From the NCBI GenBank assembly GCA_963772375.1, contig CAVYXG010000001.1, positions 1,798,001 to 1,862,000 on the forward strand: a stretch of DNA of 64,000 nucleotides, in the 5' to 3' direction. Within the stretch, counting starts at the first letter, position 1. The number at the start of each line of letters is the position of its first letter. This stretch comes from DATBHM01 sp963772375 (GTDB lineage: Bacteria; Actinomycetota; UBA4738; JACQTL01). The translations under genes were made by a program, and so were the position numbers. The notes beneath the pieces are model-generated. The model saw nothing but the letters and a program-made list of their open reading frames with translations. It was not told where the DNA came from and searched no databases. Of this stretch, positions 27,440 through 35,652 are shown piece after piece.

Positions 27440-27474
27440 CCGGACGCACCCTGGGCCATCGCCTCCGTCCGGGA

Positions 27475-27480
27475 TACGCT
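27475..27480 (+). promoter_or_regulatory. -10 box, leaderless promoter of the second GH5-like gene
   Basis: TACGCT lies 8 bases before the ATG at 27489, no Shine-Dalgarno. Confidence 0.5.
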
Positions 27481-27488
27481 GGTCCGTC

Positions 27489-28697
27489 ATGATCTCCCGC
27501 AGCCGAACCCTCGCGTCCGCGGTGGCGGCCCTCGCGGTGGCGTTGGCCGTCGCCCTCCCGAGCCCGGCGGCGGCCCGCAGCGCTGCGTCCGCGTGCCGGG
27601 CGCCGGCCCGGGAGAGGTTCGTGATCACGGGTCGCGTCCACGCCTGCGGAGGCGCGCTGGTGGACGGGGCCGGTCATCGCGTCCGCCTGCTCAGCTACGA
27701 GGTCCTCACGATGTACGCGGGCGAGGGCGACCTGACCCCGGAGTGCGGACACTGGGCCGCTCCTCCGTTCGGCCTGGCCGAGCACGTCCGGCGGTGGGGC
27801 ATGAACTCCGTGCAGATCGTGGTGAGCTGGGCCAACATCGAGCCGGGCCCGCCCACCAGGCTGCCCGGCGGCCGCGTCGTCCATCACTGGAACACGAGCT
27901 ACCTGCGGGCCCTGGACGCCGCGATCGCCCGGTTCCATGCCCACCGCGTGGCCGTCGTGCTCACCCTCGGTCAATCGCGGTGGTCCCCGGCGTTCCGGAA
28001 CATCCGCCAGCCCAACGGCGCCATCAGCGCCTGCGGCGTGGGGATGCCGAAGTGGCTGTATCCGCGCGGGGGGAGCACACGGGCCATGGTGCGGGCCGAG
28101 CGCCGCTTCTTCTCGGGGGCCGACAACGTGCAGGCGCGGTTCCGGCACGTGTGGCAGATGCTCGCGGGGCGGTACCGCCGGAACCCCGGCGTGGCGGCGG
28201 CGGAGATGATGTTCGAGTCGCCCGACATCATCGCCCAGAACTATCTCGGGTTCCCCCTGAGCCCGCGTTCGATCGCCCTCGCCGGCTTCAACGAGCGGAC
28301 CGCCAGGGCCATCCACCGCGTCACCCCGGGCCTGCTGGTGATCCTCACGGACTGGCTGTCCCGCACGTCCCCCCCGTACTTCGCCCTCACCAGGAAGCCC
28401 TTGATCCGGAACGCTGCGTACTCGTTCGAGTTCTACGCGTCGACCTGGGACGCGAAGGCCCGGACCCGGTTGGCGCGCTTCCACGACCGGGCCGCATCCT
28501 GGGGCTTCCCAGCCTGGATCGACGAGTTCGACGCGTTCCACTACGGCAGGCGATCGAACCAGACGCTGCCCGTGGACCCGCACTGGTTCCGTGACACGGT
28601 GGCCCTGCTGGCCGCCGCGAAGCGGGGCCGCACCGGGTGGTCGTTCCTCGGCGCGATGGACGGACGGCTGATCCGCGCGCTGAAGACGGGACACTGA
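27489..28697 (+). CDS. Secreted GH5-like putative glycoside hydrolase (paralogue of 6277-7536)
   Basis: A 402-residue exported protein with signal peptide (SRSRTLASAVAALAVALAVALP, cleavage near PAAA at about 30). The mature part follows its paralogue closely: VRLLSYEVLTMYAGEGDLTP, GMNSVQIVVSWANIEPG, LTLGQSRWSPAF, AAEMMFESPD and AWIDEFDAFHYG, where the glutamates of MMFE and IDEFD are the best candidates for acid/base and nucleophile of a GH5-like TIM barrel. Both paralogues end in a lysine/arginine-G-H terminus. Divided from the Wzz/kinase by 49 bases with its own leaderless promoter. Might trim or re-shape the exported polymer; a carbohydrate-binding role without catalysis cannot be excluded. 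Confidence 0.72.
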   Translation: MISRSRTLASAVAALAVALAVALPSPAAARSAASACRAPARERFVITGRVHACGGALVDGAGHRVRLLSYEVLTMYAGEGDLTPECGHWAAPPFGLAEHVRRWGMNSVQIVVSWANIEPGPPTRLPGGRVVHHWNTSYLRALDAAIARFHAHRVAVVLTLGQSRWSPAFRNIRQPNGAISACGVGMPKWLYPRGGSTRAMVRAERRFFSGADNVQARFRHVWQMLAGRYRRNPGVAAAEMMFESPDIIAQNYLGFPLSPRSIALAGFNERTARAIHRVTPGLLVILTDWLSRTSPPYFALTRKPLIRNAAYSFEFYASTWDAKARTRLARFHDRAASWGFPAWIDEFDAFHYGRRSNQTLPVDPHWFRDTVALLAAAKRGRTGWSFLGAMDGRLIRALKTGH

Positions 28698-28707
28698 GCC
28701 GCCGGGC

Positions 28708-28775
28708 GCGGGCCGCGGTTTCGGCCGAGTGCGGGCCGCGGTTCCGGCCGAGTGCGGGCCGCGGTTCCGGCCGGG
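28708..28775 (+). repeat. Three tandem copies of a 23-bp GC-rich repeat
   Basis: Copies at 28708-28730, 28731-28753 and 28754-28775 (last one base short) of a unit beginning GCGGGCCGCGGTT and ending CGGCCGAGT; only a few substitutions separate them. The unit contains GGCCG/CGGCC arms that can pair within and between copies. It fills the gap between the GH5-like gene and the GT2 gene; it may end transcription or be a neutral microsatellite. Confidence 0.75.
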
Positions 28776-28785
28776 TCGACCCCGA

Positions 28786-28791
28786 TATCCT
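28786..28791 (+). promoter_or_regulatory. -10 box, leaderless promoter of the GT2 gene
   Basis: TATCCT lies 7 bases before the GTG at 28799; it supports that start over longer in-frame alternatives that would read through the tandem repeat. Confidence 0.5.
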
Positions 28792-28798
28792 GAGCCCG

Positions 28799-29722
28799 GT
28801 GCCTCCGCTCGTCTCCGTCGTCATCCCAACGAAGAACCGGCCGCAACTCGTCGGGCGTGCGGTCGCCTCCGCACTGGGCCAGGAGGGACCGGCCGTCGAG
28901 GTCGTGCTCGTGGACGACGGTTCCGACCCGGACGCCGCGGCGGCGGTCGCGGAGGTCGGCCGGTCCGACCCGCGCATCCACCACGTTCGCAACGACGACT
29001 CGATCGGCAACCCCGCGTCGAGGAACCGCGGCTTCGAGGAGGCCACCGGCGAGCTGTGGTGCACGCTCGACGACGACGACGAGCTCACCCCGGGCCGGCT
29101 GCGGGCGCAGGTCGACGCGATCGAGGGAGCCGACGACGTGATCGCCGTGGCCGGCGTCGAGCTCCGATGGACCGATCGCGAGCCGCTGGTCCAGCTGCCG
29201 AAGATCGACGCCGACCCGGTGCGCCTGGACGGCGACCGCGACCCGTTCGAACGCCTCTCCCCGCGGCTGTTCCTCAACACCTACCTGGTGCCGGCGACGC
29301 TGATGCGCACGGTCGACGGCTACGACCCGGTCCTGCGGTGGGGTGAGCACACCGACCTGTTCCTGCGCCTGCAGAAGGTGGCTCGGTTCGTGGGCGTTCC
29401 CATGGTCGGGACGATCGTGCACCGCGACGCCGCGCCCGGCCTGGCCCGGCAGGCCTGGGACCGCAAGGTCGTGGGCGTGTCCCGCATCCTCGACAAGCAC
29501 CGCGAGGTGTTCGAACGGAACCCCGAGCTCCGGGCGATCTGGCTCGACGGGCTGGGGATGGCCGAGCTCCGCACCGGCCGGCGCGCCGACGCCCGCAGGA
29601 CGTTCCGCGAGGCCTTCAGGGCGAACCCCCGCCGCGCCCGGATCCTCCGCCACCTGGTCGCGGCCACCACCCACACCGAGTCGATCCTGTGCCGGGGCCG
29701 GGCCGAACGGGTGCCCACGTGA
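28799..29722 (+). CDS. Glycosyltransferase family 2 protein
   Basis: GT-A glycosyltransferase of 307 residues. The N-terminus VSVVIPTKNRPQLVGRAVAS (about 5-24) and VVLVDDGSDPDA are the nucleotide-binding elements; ELWCTLDDDDELTPGRL (about 84-100) holds the metal-binding DxD; LRWGEHTDLFLRLQKVA includes the ExDL catalytic region. The last about 90 residues form a helical tail with two short repeats (ELRAIWLDGLGMAELRTG; RRTFREAFRANPRRARIL) reminiscent of a tetratricopeptide-like extension. It resembles the GT2 at 46343 including this tail. The phosphodiesterase-like gene starts 13 bases after its stop. Acceptor unknown. Confidence 0.85.
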   Translation: MPPLVSVVIPTKNRPQLVGRAVASALGQEGPAVEVVLVDDGSDPDAAAAVAEVGRSDPRIHHVRNDDSIGNPASRNRGFEEATGELWCTLDDDDELTPGRLRAQVDAIEGADDVIAVAGVELRWTDREPLVQLPKIDADPVRLDGDRDPFERLSPRLFLNTYLVPATLMRTVDGYDPVLRWGEHTDLFLRLQKVARFVGVPMVGTIVHRDAAPGLARQAWDRKVVGVSRILDKHREVFERNPELRAIWLDGLGMAELRTGRRADARRTFREAFRANPRRARILRHLVAATTHTESILCRGRAERVPT

Positions 29723-29735
29723 CGGGACCGCGCGG

Positions 29736-31355
29736 ATGAACCGGGGCGGCGTGCTCGTCGTCGGGATCGACGGCGGGACGTGGGACGTGATCCGCCCGCT
29801 GGCCGAACGCGGCGTGATGCCGACGATGCGCCGGGTGCTCGACGAGGGCGCGCACGGGGAGCTGACGTCGGTCGTCCCCTGGTACACGATCCCCGGCTGG
29901 ACGAGCCTGATGACCGGGGCCAACCCCGGCCGCCACGGCCTGGTGCACTGGGTTCGCAGCGACCCCGCCGACTACTGGGAGAGCCGCCGGGCGGGCCGCC
30001 ACTTCACGGCCAGCACCGACCTCCGCCTCCCGACGTTCTGGGACGTGGCCGGCGCGGCCGGCAGGCGGGTGGCCGTGGTGAACATGCCGCTCACGTTCCC
30101 GGCATGGCCGGTGAACGGCGTGATGGTCACCGGGCTGCTGACGCCGGCCGGGGACGTCCCCGGCCAGTCCCACCCGGAGGGGTTCCTCGCCGACTACCCC
30201 GAGTACCGCGTCGACCTCCGTCACGCCAAGGGCCGGGAGGCCGAGGGCAGCCTCCCGCCGCTCGAGCAGCTGCTGCGGGAGATGGTCGACGTGACGGAGT
30301 CGCGCCGGCGCCTGATGACCGACCTCACCGCCGGCGACCGCGACCTCGTGGTGGCGGTGTTCGTCGGCATGGACCGCGTCTCGCACCGCGTGTGGCCCCA
30401 GCAGGAACGCATCCTCGCGGAGCCCGAGCCGTCGTGGGGCGAGCTGGAAGCGCTGCTCGCCGCGTACTACCGGTCCCTGGACTCGGTGATCGGGTCGCTG
30501 CTCGAGGCCGCCGGCCCCGACGCGACCACGCTGTTCGTGAGCGACCACGGGTTCGGCCCGGGGCCGGACCGGAAGTTCCGGGCCAACGCCTGGCTCCGCG
30601 ACGCCGGGTACCTCGCCCTGCGGGGCGGGCGGGTGCAGCAGGCGGCGCACTCCCGCGGTGCGGTGAAGAAGGTGGCCAGTCGCGCGATCAGCGCCTACCG
30701 GAAGCGGGCCAGCCGCCCGGCCGAGCACGTCGGCGTGAACATGGCCTCGACGCGGGCCTATGCCGTGCCCTTCTCGTGGTGCCCGGTGTTCGGCATCGCG
30801 GTGAACGAACGCGGCGTGAAGCGCGAGGGGTCGGTCGACCCCGCGGACGTCCCCGGGCTGCTCGACCGGCTGTCGGACGACCTGACGCGGATCGAGGACC
30901 CCGATGCGACCGGGCCCGTCGTGCTCCGCGTCATGCGCCGGGAGGAGGTGGCCGACGGCCCCGAGATGGCCCGGCTCCCCCACCTGTTCGTCGAGCTCCA
31001 TCCCCGGTACTTCCCGGACGACGGCCTCCGCCGGCGGGACGTCTTCGAGCCCATGCAGACGAACAGCGGCCGCCACACGCAGGCCGGGCTGCTGGGGGCG
31101 TTCGGCGCCCGGGTGGACCCGTCGTTCGGGGGGGCGGCGCGGATCGAGGACGTCGCGCCCACCGTGCTGGCGCTCCTCGGGCTGGAGCCCGCGCCCGAGA
31201 TGGATGGCAAGCTGCTCACCGGTCTGGTGCGGATCACCGAACGTCTGCAGCCGGCGCCCGAGGCCCCTGCGCCGACGGCCTCCGCGGTGGCGCTCTCCGG
31301 TGACGACGAGGCGGCGATCGAACGCCACCTCCGCGATCTGGGGTACGAGGAGTAG
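29736..31355 (+). CDS. Type I phosphodiesterase/nucleotide pyrophosphatase-like protein (alkaline phosphatase superfamily)
   Basis: A 539-residue metalloenzyme-like protein. LVVGIDGGTWDVI (about 7-19) holds the first metal aspartate, IPGWTSLMTGANPGRHG (about 48-64) the nucleophile threonine/serine, FVGMDRVSHRVW the middle metal residues and FVSDHGFGPGPD (about 267-278) the DHG metal site; GRHTQAGLLGAFG near the end is the last histidine site. This is the AP-superfamily pattern of actinobacterial phosphodiesterases and phosphotransferases. No signal peptide is evident, so it probably acts in the cytoplasm. It follows a GT2 by 13 bases and is likely co-transcribed, which hints at nucleotide-sugar or lipid-linked substrates. 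Confidence 0.85.
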   Translation: MNRGGVLVVGIDGGTWDVIRPLAERGVMPTMRRVLDEGAHGELTSVVPWYTIPGWTSLMTGANPGRHGLVHWVRSDPADYWESRRAGRHFTASTDLRLPTFWDVAGAAGRRVAVVNMPLTFPAWPVNGVMVTGLLTPAGDVPGQSHPEGFLADYPEYRVDLRHAKGREAEGSLPPLEQLLREMVDVTESRRRLMTDLTAGDRDLVVAVFVGMDRVSHRVWPQQERILAEPEPSWGELEALLAAYYRSLDSVIGSLLEAAGPDATTLFVSDHGFGPGPDRKFRANAWLRDAGYLALRGGRVQQAAHSRGAVKKVASRAISAYRKRASRPAEHVGVNMASTRAYAVPFSWCPVFGIAVNERGVKREGSVDPADVPGLLDRLSDDLTRIEDPDATGPVVLRVMRREEVADGPEMARLPHLFVELHPRYFPDDGLRRRDVFEPMQTNSGRHTQAGLLGAFGARVDPSFGGAARIEDVAPTVLALLGLEPAPEMDGKLLTGLVRITERLQPAPEAPAPTASAVALSGDDEAAIERHLRDLGYEE

Positions 31356-31364
31356 CCGCCCCGC

Positions 31365-31625
31365 TCAGCGATGCGACGGCCGGGGGCCCGGCCGCGAATG
31401 GCCCCCGCCGACCAGCCCGGCCACCGCGACGAGCGGCACCTCGGTGCCGTCCTGGCGCCAGGACCTCGCCTCGCACTCGGTGCAGACCATGCAGGCGAGC
31501 TCCCTGGAGCCCGCCCTGATCACGATCGTCATCACGTCGCCGAATCCACACACGGAGCACCTGCCGACGAGGCCGGTTCCGTTGTTCGTCACGGTCCGGC
31601 AAGTACACCGGAACCGGACCCCCAC
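31365..31625 (-). CDS. Small zinc-ribbon protein
   Basis: An 86-residue protein with paired cysteines CSVCGFGD and CMVCTECEARSW spaced by about 20 residues, a two-knuckle zinc ribbon. The arrangement CxxC - hydrophobic strand - CxxC - E-x-R-x-W followed by a short acidic strand resembles a small conserved actinobacterial protein that usually reads CxxCExRWW. The earlier CTCRTV may add a knuckle or be outside the real protein: a GTG ten residues in would shorten it to about 75. Role unknown, perhaps nucleic-acid or protein binding. It lies between convergent genes without an obvious partner. Confidence 0.55.
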   Translation of the reverse strand: MGVRFRCTCRTVTNNGTGLVGRCSVCGFGDVMTIVIRAGSRELACMVCTECEARSWRQDGTEVPLVAVAGLVGGGHSRPGPRPSHR

Positions 31626-31704
31626 CGCCTCGGACGACCGTCACCCGAACCGACGGCCGAAGGTCCCGACGGCCTGTCGTCCCCATGGGGGACACGGAGG
31701 GACG

Positions 31705-32742
31705 TCAGGACGCCGTGGGTGACGCCCGGTGCGACCGCGAGGGCTTCGGCGAGGGCTTCCCGGTGGCGGACGGCTTCGGCGAGGGCGTTCCGCTCGTCGA
31801 GGGCTGCACCGACGGCGACCCCGATTCGCTCGGACTCGTTCCGGGGACCACCTTGATCGTCACCGAGTTCATGTAGATGGCCTGCGTGGGACGTTCGCCG
31901 GCGATGTCCTGCTGCTGCGGCGCCTGGGGGTTGACGATCGGGAGCGCCTGGATCTTCTGGGCCACGTCGAGCCCCTTGGTGATGTGGCCGAACACCGCGT
32001 ACGTGTTGTTGTCGTCGAGCAGGTGCCCCTTGGGCCCCGTGATGATGAAGAACTGGCTCCCGCCGCTGTTCGGCGATCCCGAGTTGGCCATGGCGAGCGT
32101 TCCCGGCGGGTAGGTCTCCTTGCCGGTCAGCTCGTCGGGGATGGTGTACCCGGGCCCGCCGCCGCCGGTCTCCTTCGGGTCCCCGCCCTGCACGACGTCG
32201 ATGCTCGTGTCGAGCCGCGTGAAGTACTGCCCGTCGAAGAAGTGGTGATCCGCCAGGAACACGAAGCTGTTCACCGTGTACGGCGCGGTCGTCGGGTCGA
32301 GCTTGAACACGATCTTCCCGCACGACGTGTCCATCGTGGCGAAGTAGGTGTTGGCGGGGTCGATGGTGAGCGGCGGCGGGCCGTCGAACTGCGGCTTCGA
32401 CGTGCCGGCCTCCGGCGGCGCCGTGGCGCCGCACGCGACCTCGGTGGTCGCGGGCGTCGGGGTCACGGTCGCTGTGGGCTTGCCGGTTCCGGGCTGGTAG
32501 GTGAGCTTGGTCGACGGCGTCGGCGCGGTGGGGGTGGGCGCCGTGCTCGGCGTCGATTGGGCGTGGTGCTTGGGCTTCGACCCCCCGGTGAAGGCGAGCA
32601 CCAGCACGACGGCGACGAGGACGGCGGCCGCCCCGCCGACCGCGCCGGCCAGGATGCGCTGGCGCTTCCGACGGCGGCGTTCGGCCGCACGGCGGGCGGC
32701 GAGCTTGGCGAGCTGGCGCTCGCGGGTCTTCCGTTTCGACAT
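31705..32742 (-). CDS. Membrane-anchored cyclophilin-type peptidyl-prolyl isomerase
   Basis: A 345-residue PPIase expected outside the membrane. A very basic N-terminus (RRAAERRRRKRQRIL) precedes one transmembrane segment (about 30-50), a Thr/Pro/Ser linker and a cyclophilin domain (about 125-290) with the family motifs FVFLADHHFFDGQYFTRL, VVQGGDP, GTLAMANSGSPNSGGSQFFI and YAVFGHITKGLDVAQKI. The C-terminal 45 residues are Ser/Pro-rich (SPKPSATGKPSPKPS), as in several actinobacterial secreted PPIases. ATG at 32742 with a TAACCT -10 box nine bases upstream. It may fold secreted surface proteins such as the nearby propeller proteins; that link is only positional. Confidence 0.92.
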   Translation of the reverse strand: MSKRKTRERQLAKLAARRAAERRRRKRQRILAGAVGGAAAVLVAVVLVLAFTGGSKPKHHAQSTPSTAPTPTAPTPSTKLTYQPGTGKPTATVTPTPATTEVACGATAPPEAGTSKPQFDGPPPLTIDPANTYFATMDTSCGKIVFKLDPTTAPYTVNSFVFLADHHFFDGQYFTRLDTSIDVVQGGDPKETGGGGPGYTIPDELTGKETYPPGTLAMANSGSPNSGGSQFFIITGPKGHLLDDNNTYAVFGHITKGLDVAQKIQALPIVNPQAPQQQDIAGERPTQAIYMNSVTIKVVPGTSPSESGSPSVQPSTSGTPSPKPSATGKPSPKPSRSHRASPTAS

Positions 32743-32751
32743 CGGCGGGGA

Positions 32752-32757
32752 AGGTTA
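32752..32757 (-). promoter_or_regulatory. -10 box, leaderless promoter of the cyclophilin gene
   Basis: On the minus strand TAACCT lies 9 bases before the ATG at 32742, no Shine-Dalgarno. Confidence 0.5.
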
Positions 32758-32815
32758 CCGAACGAAGCTGAATTGGGTCTGTGAATCCACCGCCCGGACG
32801 CGTGCGGGAGACGGG

Positions 32816-32941
32816 CTACGGACGGGGCGCCGGTGACGACGATTCGGCGATCCGGCGGAGCCGGCGTCCCAGGCGGGGAGCCACGAGCAGCGCGAGCAGG
32901 AACCAGGTGGCCGAGATGACCAGCACGACCATGGATGGCAT
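32816..32941 (-). CDS. Possible 41-residue single-span membrane protein
   Basis: ATG at 32941 opens a short frame reading MPSMVVLVISATWFLLALLV followed by a basic stretch (RLGRRLRRIAES) and a proline-rich end. One membrane span then a positive cytoplasmic tail is the look of small actinobacterial membrane proteins. GGTGG lies six bases upstream as a weak ribosome binding site. It lies between the methyltransferase and the cyclophilin, same strand. No family recognised; could be chance in GC-rich DNA, though the hydrophobic run is unlike shadow frames nearby. Confidence 0.4.
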   Translation of the reverse strand: MPSMVVLVISATWFLLALLVAPRLGRRLRRIAESSSPAPRP

Positions 32942-33015
32942 CTTCCACCCGCGGTTCGGCAAAGCAAGCAGCCGGGCCGGGTTTCTCGCCTCGGCTCGGG
33001 CGGCGCTTCCGCGCC

Positions 33016-33849
33016 TCAGCTCGCGGTGCGCTTCCGCGCGTCCGGCCGGCCGGCCGGCGTGCCGACGACCGTGGCCGCCGGCAGGGCGGCGGGCGCGCGC
33101 GGGCCCACGGCCACGAGCGACTTGGGCATCCCGAGGAACCGTTCGCTCTGGATCTCCCCGTCGGGGAAGAGCTCCCGCATCTGGTGCCGGCGGACCATCC
33201 ACACCTCGTCCAGGAACGCGTCGCACTGCTCCTGGGTCGGCCGCTGCATGAGCCCCCACACGGTGCCGTTGCGCATGACGCGGCTCTGGACCCGCCGGGG
33301 GAGCCAGTGGATGAACGGCGTGACCAGGTGGGGCTCGATCACGAACCCCTGGTTCGGCGTCTGCACGAAGTACCGTCGGCCGACGCGGCGGCACTCCTCC
33401 GCGTAGCGCCGCTGGTTGTCGAACCGGCCGACGTGCTCGAGGACCGCGTTGCTGAAGACCACGTCGAACGCGTCGTCCCGGAACGGCAGGTTGGTCGCGT
33501 CGCCCAGGATCCACGTCGCCTGCGGCAGCCGCCGGGCCACCTTGGGCGCCTTGATGTTCAGGACGACGACCGATGGCCGGCTCCGCTCGGGGAGCATCGC
33601 CCAGTTGAACTCGGTCCCGCCCACGTCGAGCACCCGGGTCTGCGGGCCGATGCCGAACTGCCGGACGAACCGGTCCATCCGCCGGGCCCGGAACTTCGTC
33701 GACAGGAACGACCAGACCCGGTGGATCCCACCGAGGTCGCGCTGCCGCAGGGGCTCGCTCATCGCGGACCCGTCCCCCGGTCCGGGCGGAACGGGTCCGA
33801 CCGGGCCGGCGTCCGTCGAGGTCACCGGCCCGGTCGTGCCGTCATCCAT
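33016..33849 (-). CDS. SAM-dependent methyltransferase (type 11)
   Basis: A class I methyltransferase of 277 residues (248 from a later start). Motif I is RVLDVGGTEFNWAML (about 65-79), then VVVLNIKAP, and the motif II region LPFRDDAFDVVFSNAVLEHV (about 114-133), the Methyltransf_11 pattern common in polysaccharide loci. ATG at 33849 follows GAGAGGAG; another ATG at 33762 begins MSEPLRQRDLGG and is preceded by a weaker GGGGGA. The first about 29 residues lie in DNA that looks like a remnant of a LamG module from the neighbouring duplicated gene, in the same frame, so the later start may be the original one. Substrate unknown. Confidence 0.8.
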   Translation of the reverse strand: MDDGTTGPVTSTDAGPVGPVPPGPGDGSAMSEPLRQRDLGGIHRVWSFLSTKFRARRMDRFVRQFGIGPQTRVLDVGGTEFNWAMLPERSRPSVVVLNIKAPKVARRLPQATWILGDATNLPFRDDAFDVVFSNAVLEHVGRFDNQRRYAEECRRVGRRYFVQTPNQGFVIEPHLVTPFIHWLPRRVQSRVMRNGTVWGLMQRPTQEQCDAFLDEVWMVRRHQMRELFPDGEIQSERFLGMPKSLVAVGPRAPAALPAATVVGTPAGRPDARKRTAS

Positions 33850-33896
33850 GCCGCTCCTCTCGTCCCTCAGCCGGTGCGGCGTCCGGCCGTCCGTCA

Positions 33897-35405
33897 TCAC
33901 CGCGCACGGGGAGGCGTCCCCGGCGCTGCGCACGTGACCGGCGCCGACACGCCCTTGGCGCTCGTCCGCGTGCCGTCGTCGGCGTTCACCTTGTAGGTGT
34001 GCGTCGAGCCGGGCGCCAGGCCCGTGTCCGTGAACGTGACGACCGGGTGCTGCCACGGGTCGGTCTCGAGCGTCGTCGTGTAGATCGGCGTGAGGCTCGA
34101 GTCCCTGAAGAGGTGGTAGGTGAGCAGGCCGTCGTCGAAATCGGTCGTCGACGTGAACGACACGGTCACCGAGCTGGAGCAGCTGGACACCACGGGCGGG
34201 GCAGGCTTGGCCGGCTGTGAGTCGGCGCCGGGTGCGAACCTCGTCAGCCCCTGCTGTCCCTTGTGGTGGACGTTGATGAAATCGCCGCCGACGAAGAGCT
34301 GCGATCCGTCGGTGGCCATGGCCTTGGGGCCGAGCGGGTTCCCGGAGGTGAACGGGAACCAGTGCCCGACGTGGCCGTCGACCGGGCTCTCCACCGTGAG
34401 GTGGTACGTGGTGGGTGGGGGCGGGCCGCCGGGGACCTTTCCCTGGCAGTTGTGCATGTGGGATCCGTCGTACAGCCAGCCGCCCAGCAGCACGAGCGAC
34501 TGCGTGGCGCCGAGGCAGTCGTCGAACCACACCTTGGAGCCGTCCCGGTAGTTGACCGCGAACGTCCCGTCGAAGCTCCCCGTACCCTCGGCGCCCATGA
34601 ACGCGTGGCCCGAGCCGTCGGTCACGATGGTCTTCACGGCCGAGGTCCCCGGGAGCGGGTCGTACGCCCAGGGCTCCATGGCCCCGGTGACGGGGTCGAG
34701 CGCGCCGATGCCGTGCTGGGCGACACCGTCCAGGTGGGTGAACTGGCCCCCCACGATGACCCGGCTGCCGTCCGGCGAGAGCGCGATCGCGAAGACCGCA
34801 CCGTCGGCCGAGGCCGCCCACGGGAGGTCGACCCCGGTCGTCGCGTTCACGGCGGCAAGGCGCAAGTGGGCGTGGCCCTTCACCTTGGCGAAGGCCCCGC
34901 CCATGTAGACCGTGCTGCCGTCGGCGGAGACCGCCAGCGCCAGGACCGGTCCGGTCGCCCCCGGATTCCACGAGGTGAGCTTCCCGGTCGAGAGGTCGAA
35001 CGCGGCGGCGTCGGAGCGGTAGACCCCGTTCACGTGGGTGAACTTGCCGCCGATGTACAGCGTCGAGTGATTGGGCGAGATGGCCAGCGAACGGATGTAG
35101 CCGTCGATCGCCGGCGCGAACGAGACCGGTGCGCCGGTCGAGGTGTTGAACGCCGCGAGATAGCTCCTCGGGACCTCGCCCGTCCCGAGCGGGTCTCCGG
35201 GCGGACGGATCGACGTGAAGTCACCCCCCGCGTACAGGACCCCGTTCCCGGTGGCCAGGGCCCACACGGTCTTGTTGGTCTGCCACATCGGGAGGTTCTC
35301 TCCTCCCACCGTCCCTCCCTGGATCCCCTGCGCGGCCTGCAGTTGCAGCACCATCGGCACCACCACCACCGCCAGAAGCGCATACATCGCACGCCGAAAC
35401 GTCAA
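33897..35405 (-). CDS. Secreted beta-propeller/FN3 surface protein, truncated copy
   Basis: A 502-residue exported protein. Signal peptide MTFRRAMYALLAVVVVPMVL with AQG cleavage region, then a repeat-rich propeller-like region (about 30-350) in which GNVLYAGGDFT-, STLYIGGKFTHVNGV-, STVYMGGAFAKVKGH- and SRVIVGGQFTHLDGV-type units recur every 45-50 residues, a conserved WLYDGSHMH loop and a fibronectin III-like module (about 390-490). The start is a TTG at 35405 fixed by AGGAGGT 8 bases upstream. Compared with its neighbour (35653-37866) it stops just after the FN3 module at PPRAR; a frameshift has separated it from a short LamG remnant downstream. Probably a surface or matrix protein that binds glycan; no enzyme motif seen. 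Confidence 0.8.
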   Translation of the reverse strand: MTFRRAMYALLAVVVVPMVLQLQAAQGIQGGTVGGENLPMWQTNKTVWALATGNGVLYAGGDFTSIRPPGDPLGTGEVPRSYLAAFNTSTGAPVSFAPAIDGYIRSLAISPNHSTLYIGGKFTHVNGVYRSDAAAFDLSTGKLTSWNPGATGPVLALAVSADGSTVYMGGAFAKVKGHAHLRLAAVNATTGVDLPWAASADGAVFAIALSPDGSRVIVGGQFTHLDGVAQHGIGALDPVTGAMEPWAYDPLPGTSAVKTIVTDGSGHAFMGAEGTGSFDGTFAVNYRDGSKVWFDDCLGATQSLVLLGGWLYDGSHMHNCQGKVPGGPPPPTTYHLTVESPVDGHVGHWFPFTSGNPLGPKAMATDGSQLFVGGDFINVHHKGQQGLTRFAPGADSQPAKPAPPVVSSCSSSVTVSFTSTTDFDDGLLTYHLFRDSSLTPIYTTTLETDPWQHPVVTFTDTGLAPGSTHTYKVNADDGTRTSAKGVSAPVTCAAPGTPPRAR

Positions 35406-35551
35406 TCGAGTCGACCTCCTGTTCGGGTCCCGGGGGCGAGCAGGACCATAGTGATGGACCAGGACGGTCGATGGCAATACCCGGATCGTTGGCTCCGCCG
35501 GCTCGGCCGTTCGTCGTAGCACTCGGGACGAATGCCGGGCCCGGATCAGCC
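33937..35551 (-). repeat. Direct duplication, copy A
   Basis: The coding region up to the FN3 module plus about 145 bases of upstream sequence are repeated at 36391-38043 with few changes. The upstream end is a 45-base identical block at 35507-35551 and 37999-38043. The offset between copies is about 2.45-2.49 kb. Confidence 0.8.
35414..35420 (-). promoter_or_regulatory. Ribosome binding site that fixes a TTG start
   Basis: AGGAGGT on the minus strand, 8 bases before the TTG at 35405. The same site and spacing recur before the paralogue at 37866, so TTG rather than the ATG six codons later is the start. Confidence 0.75.
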
Positions 35552-35652
35552 CGGACGAAGCCCGGTGTCGTTCCGGTGGCCGGGCGGGCGTGACCGGACC
35601 GGCGCCCGTCGAGGTCGCCGGTCCGGTCCAGTCCTCCGCGTTCCTCCCCTGC

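Noticed and set aside
28708..28775. CRISPR array
   Set aside because: Repeats are directly adjacent without spacers and too few; no cas genes anywhere in the window.
35406..35500. A -35/-10 pair (TTGCCA, TATGGT) before the propeller gene
   Set aside because: The spacing is 21 bases, and the -10 hexamer becomes CATGGT in the duplicate copy upstream of 37866, so it is not conserved.
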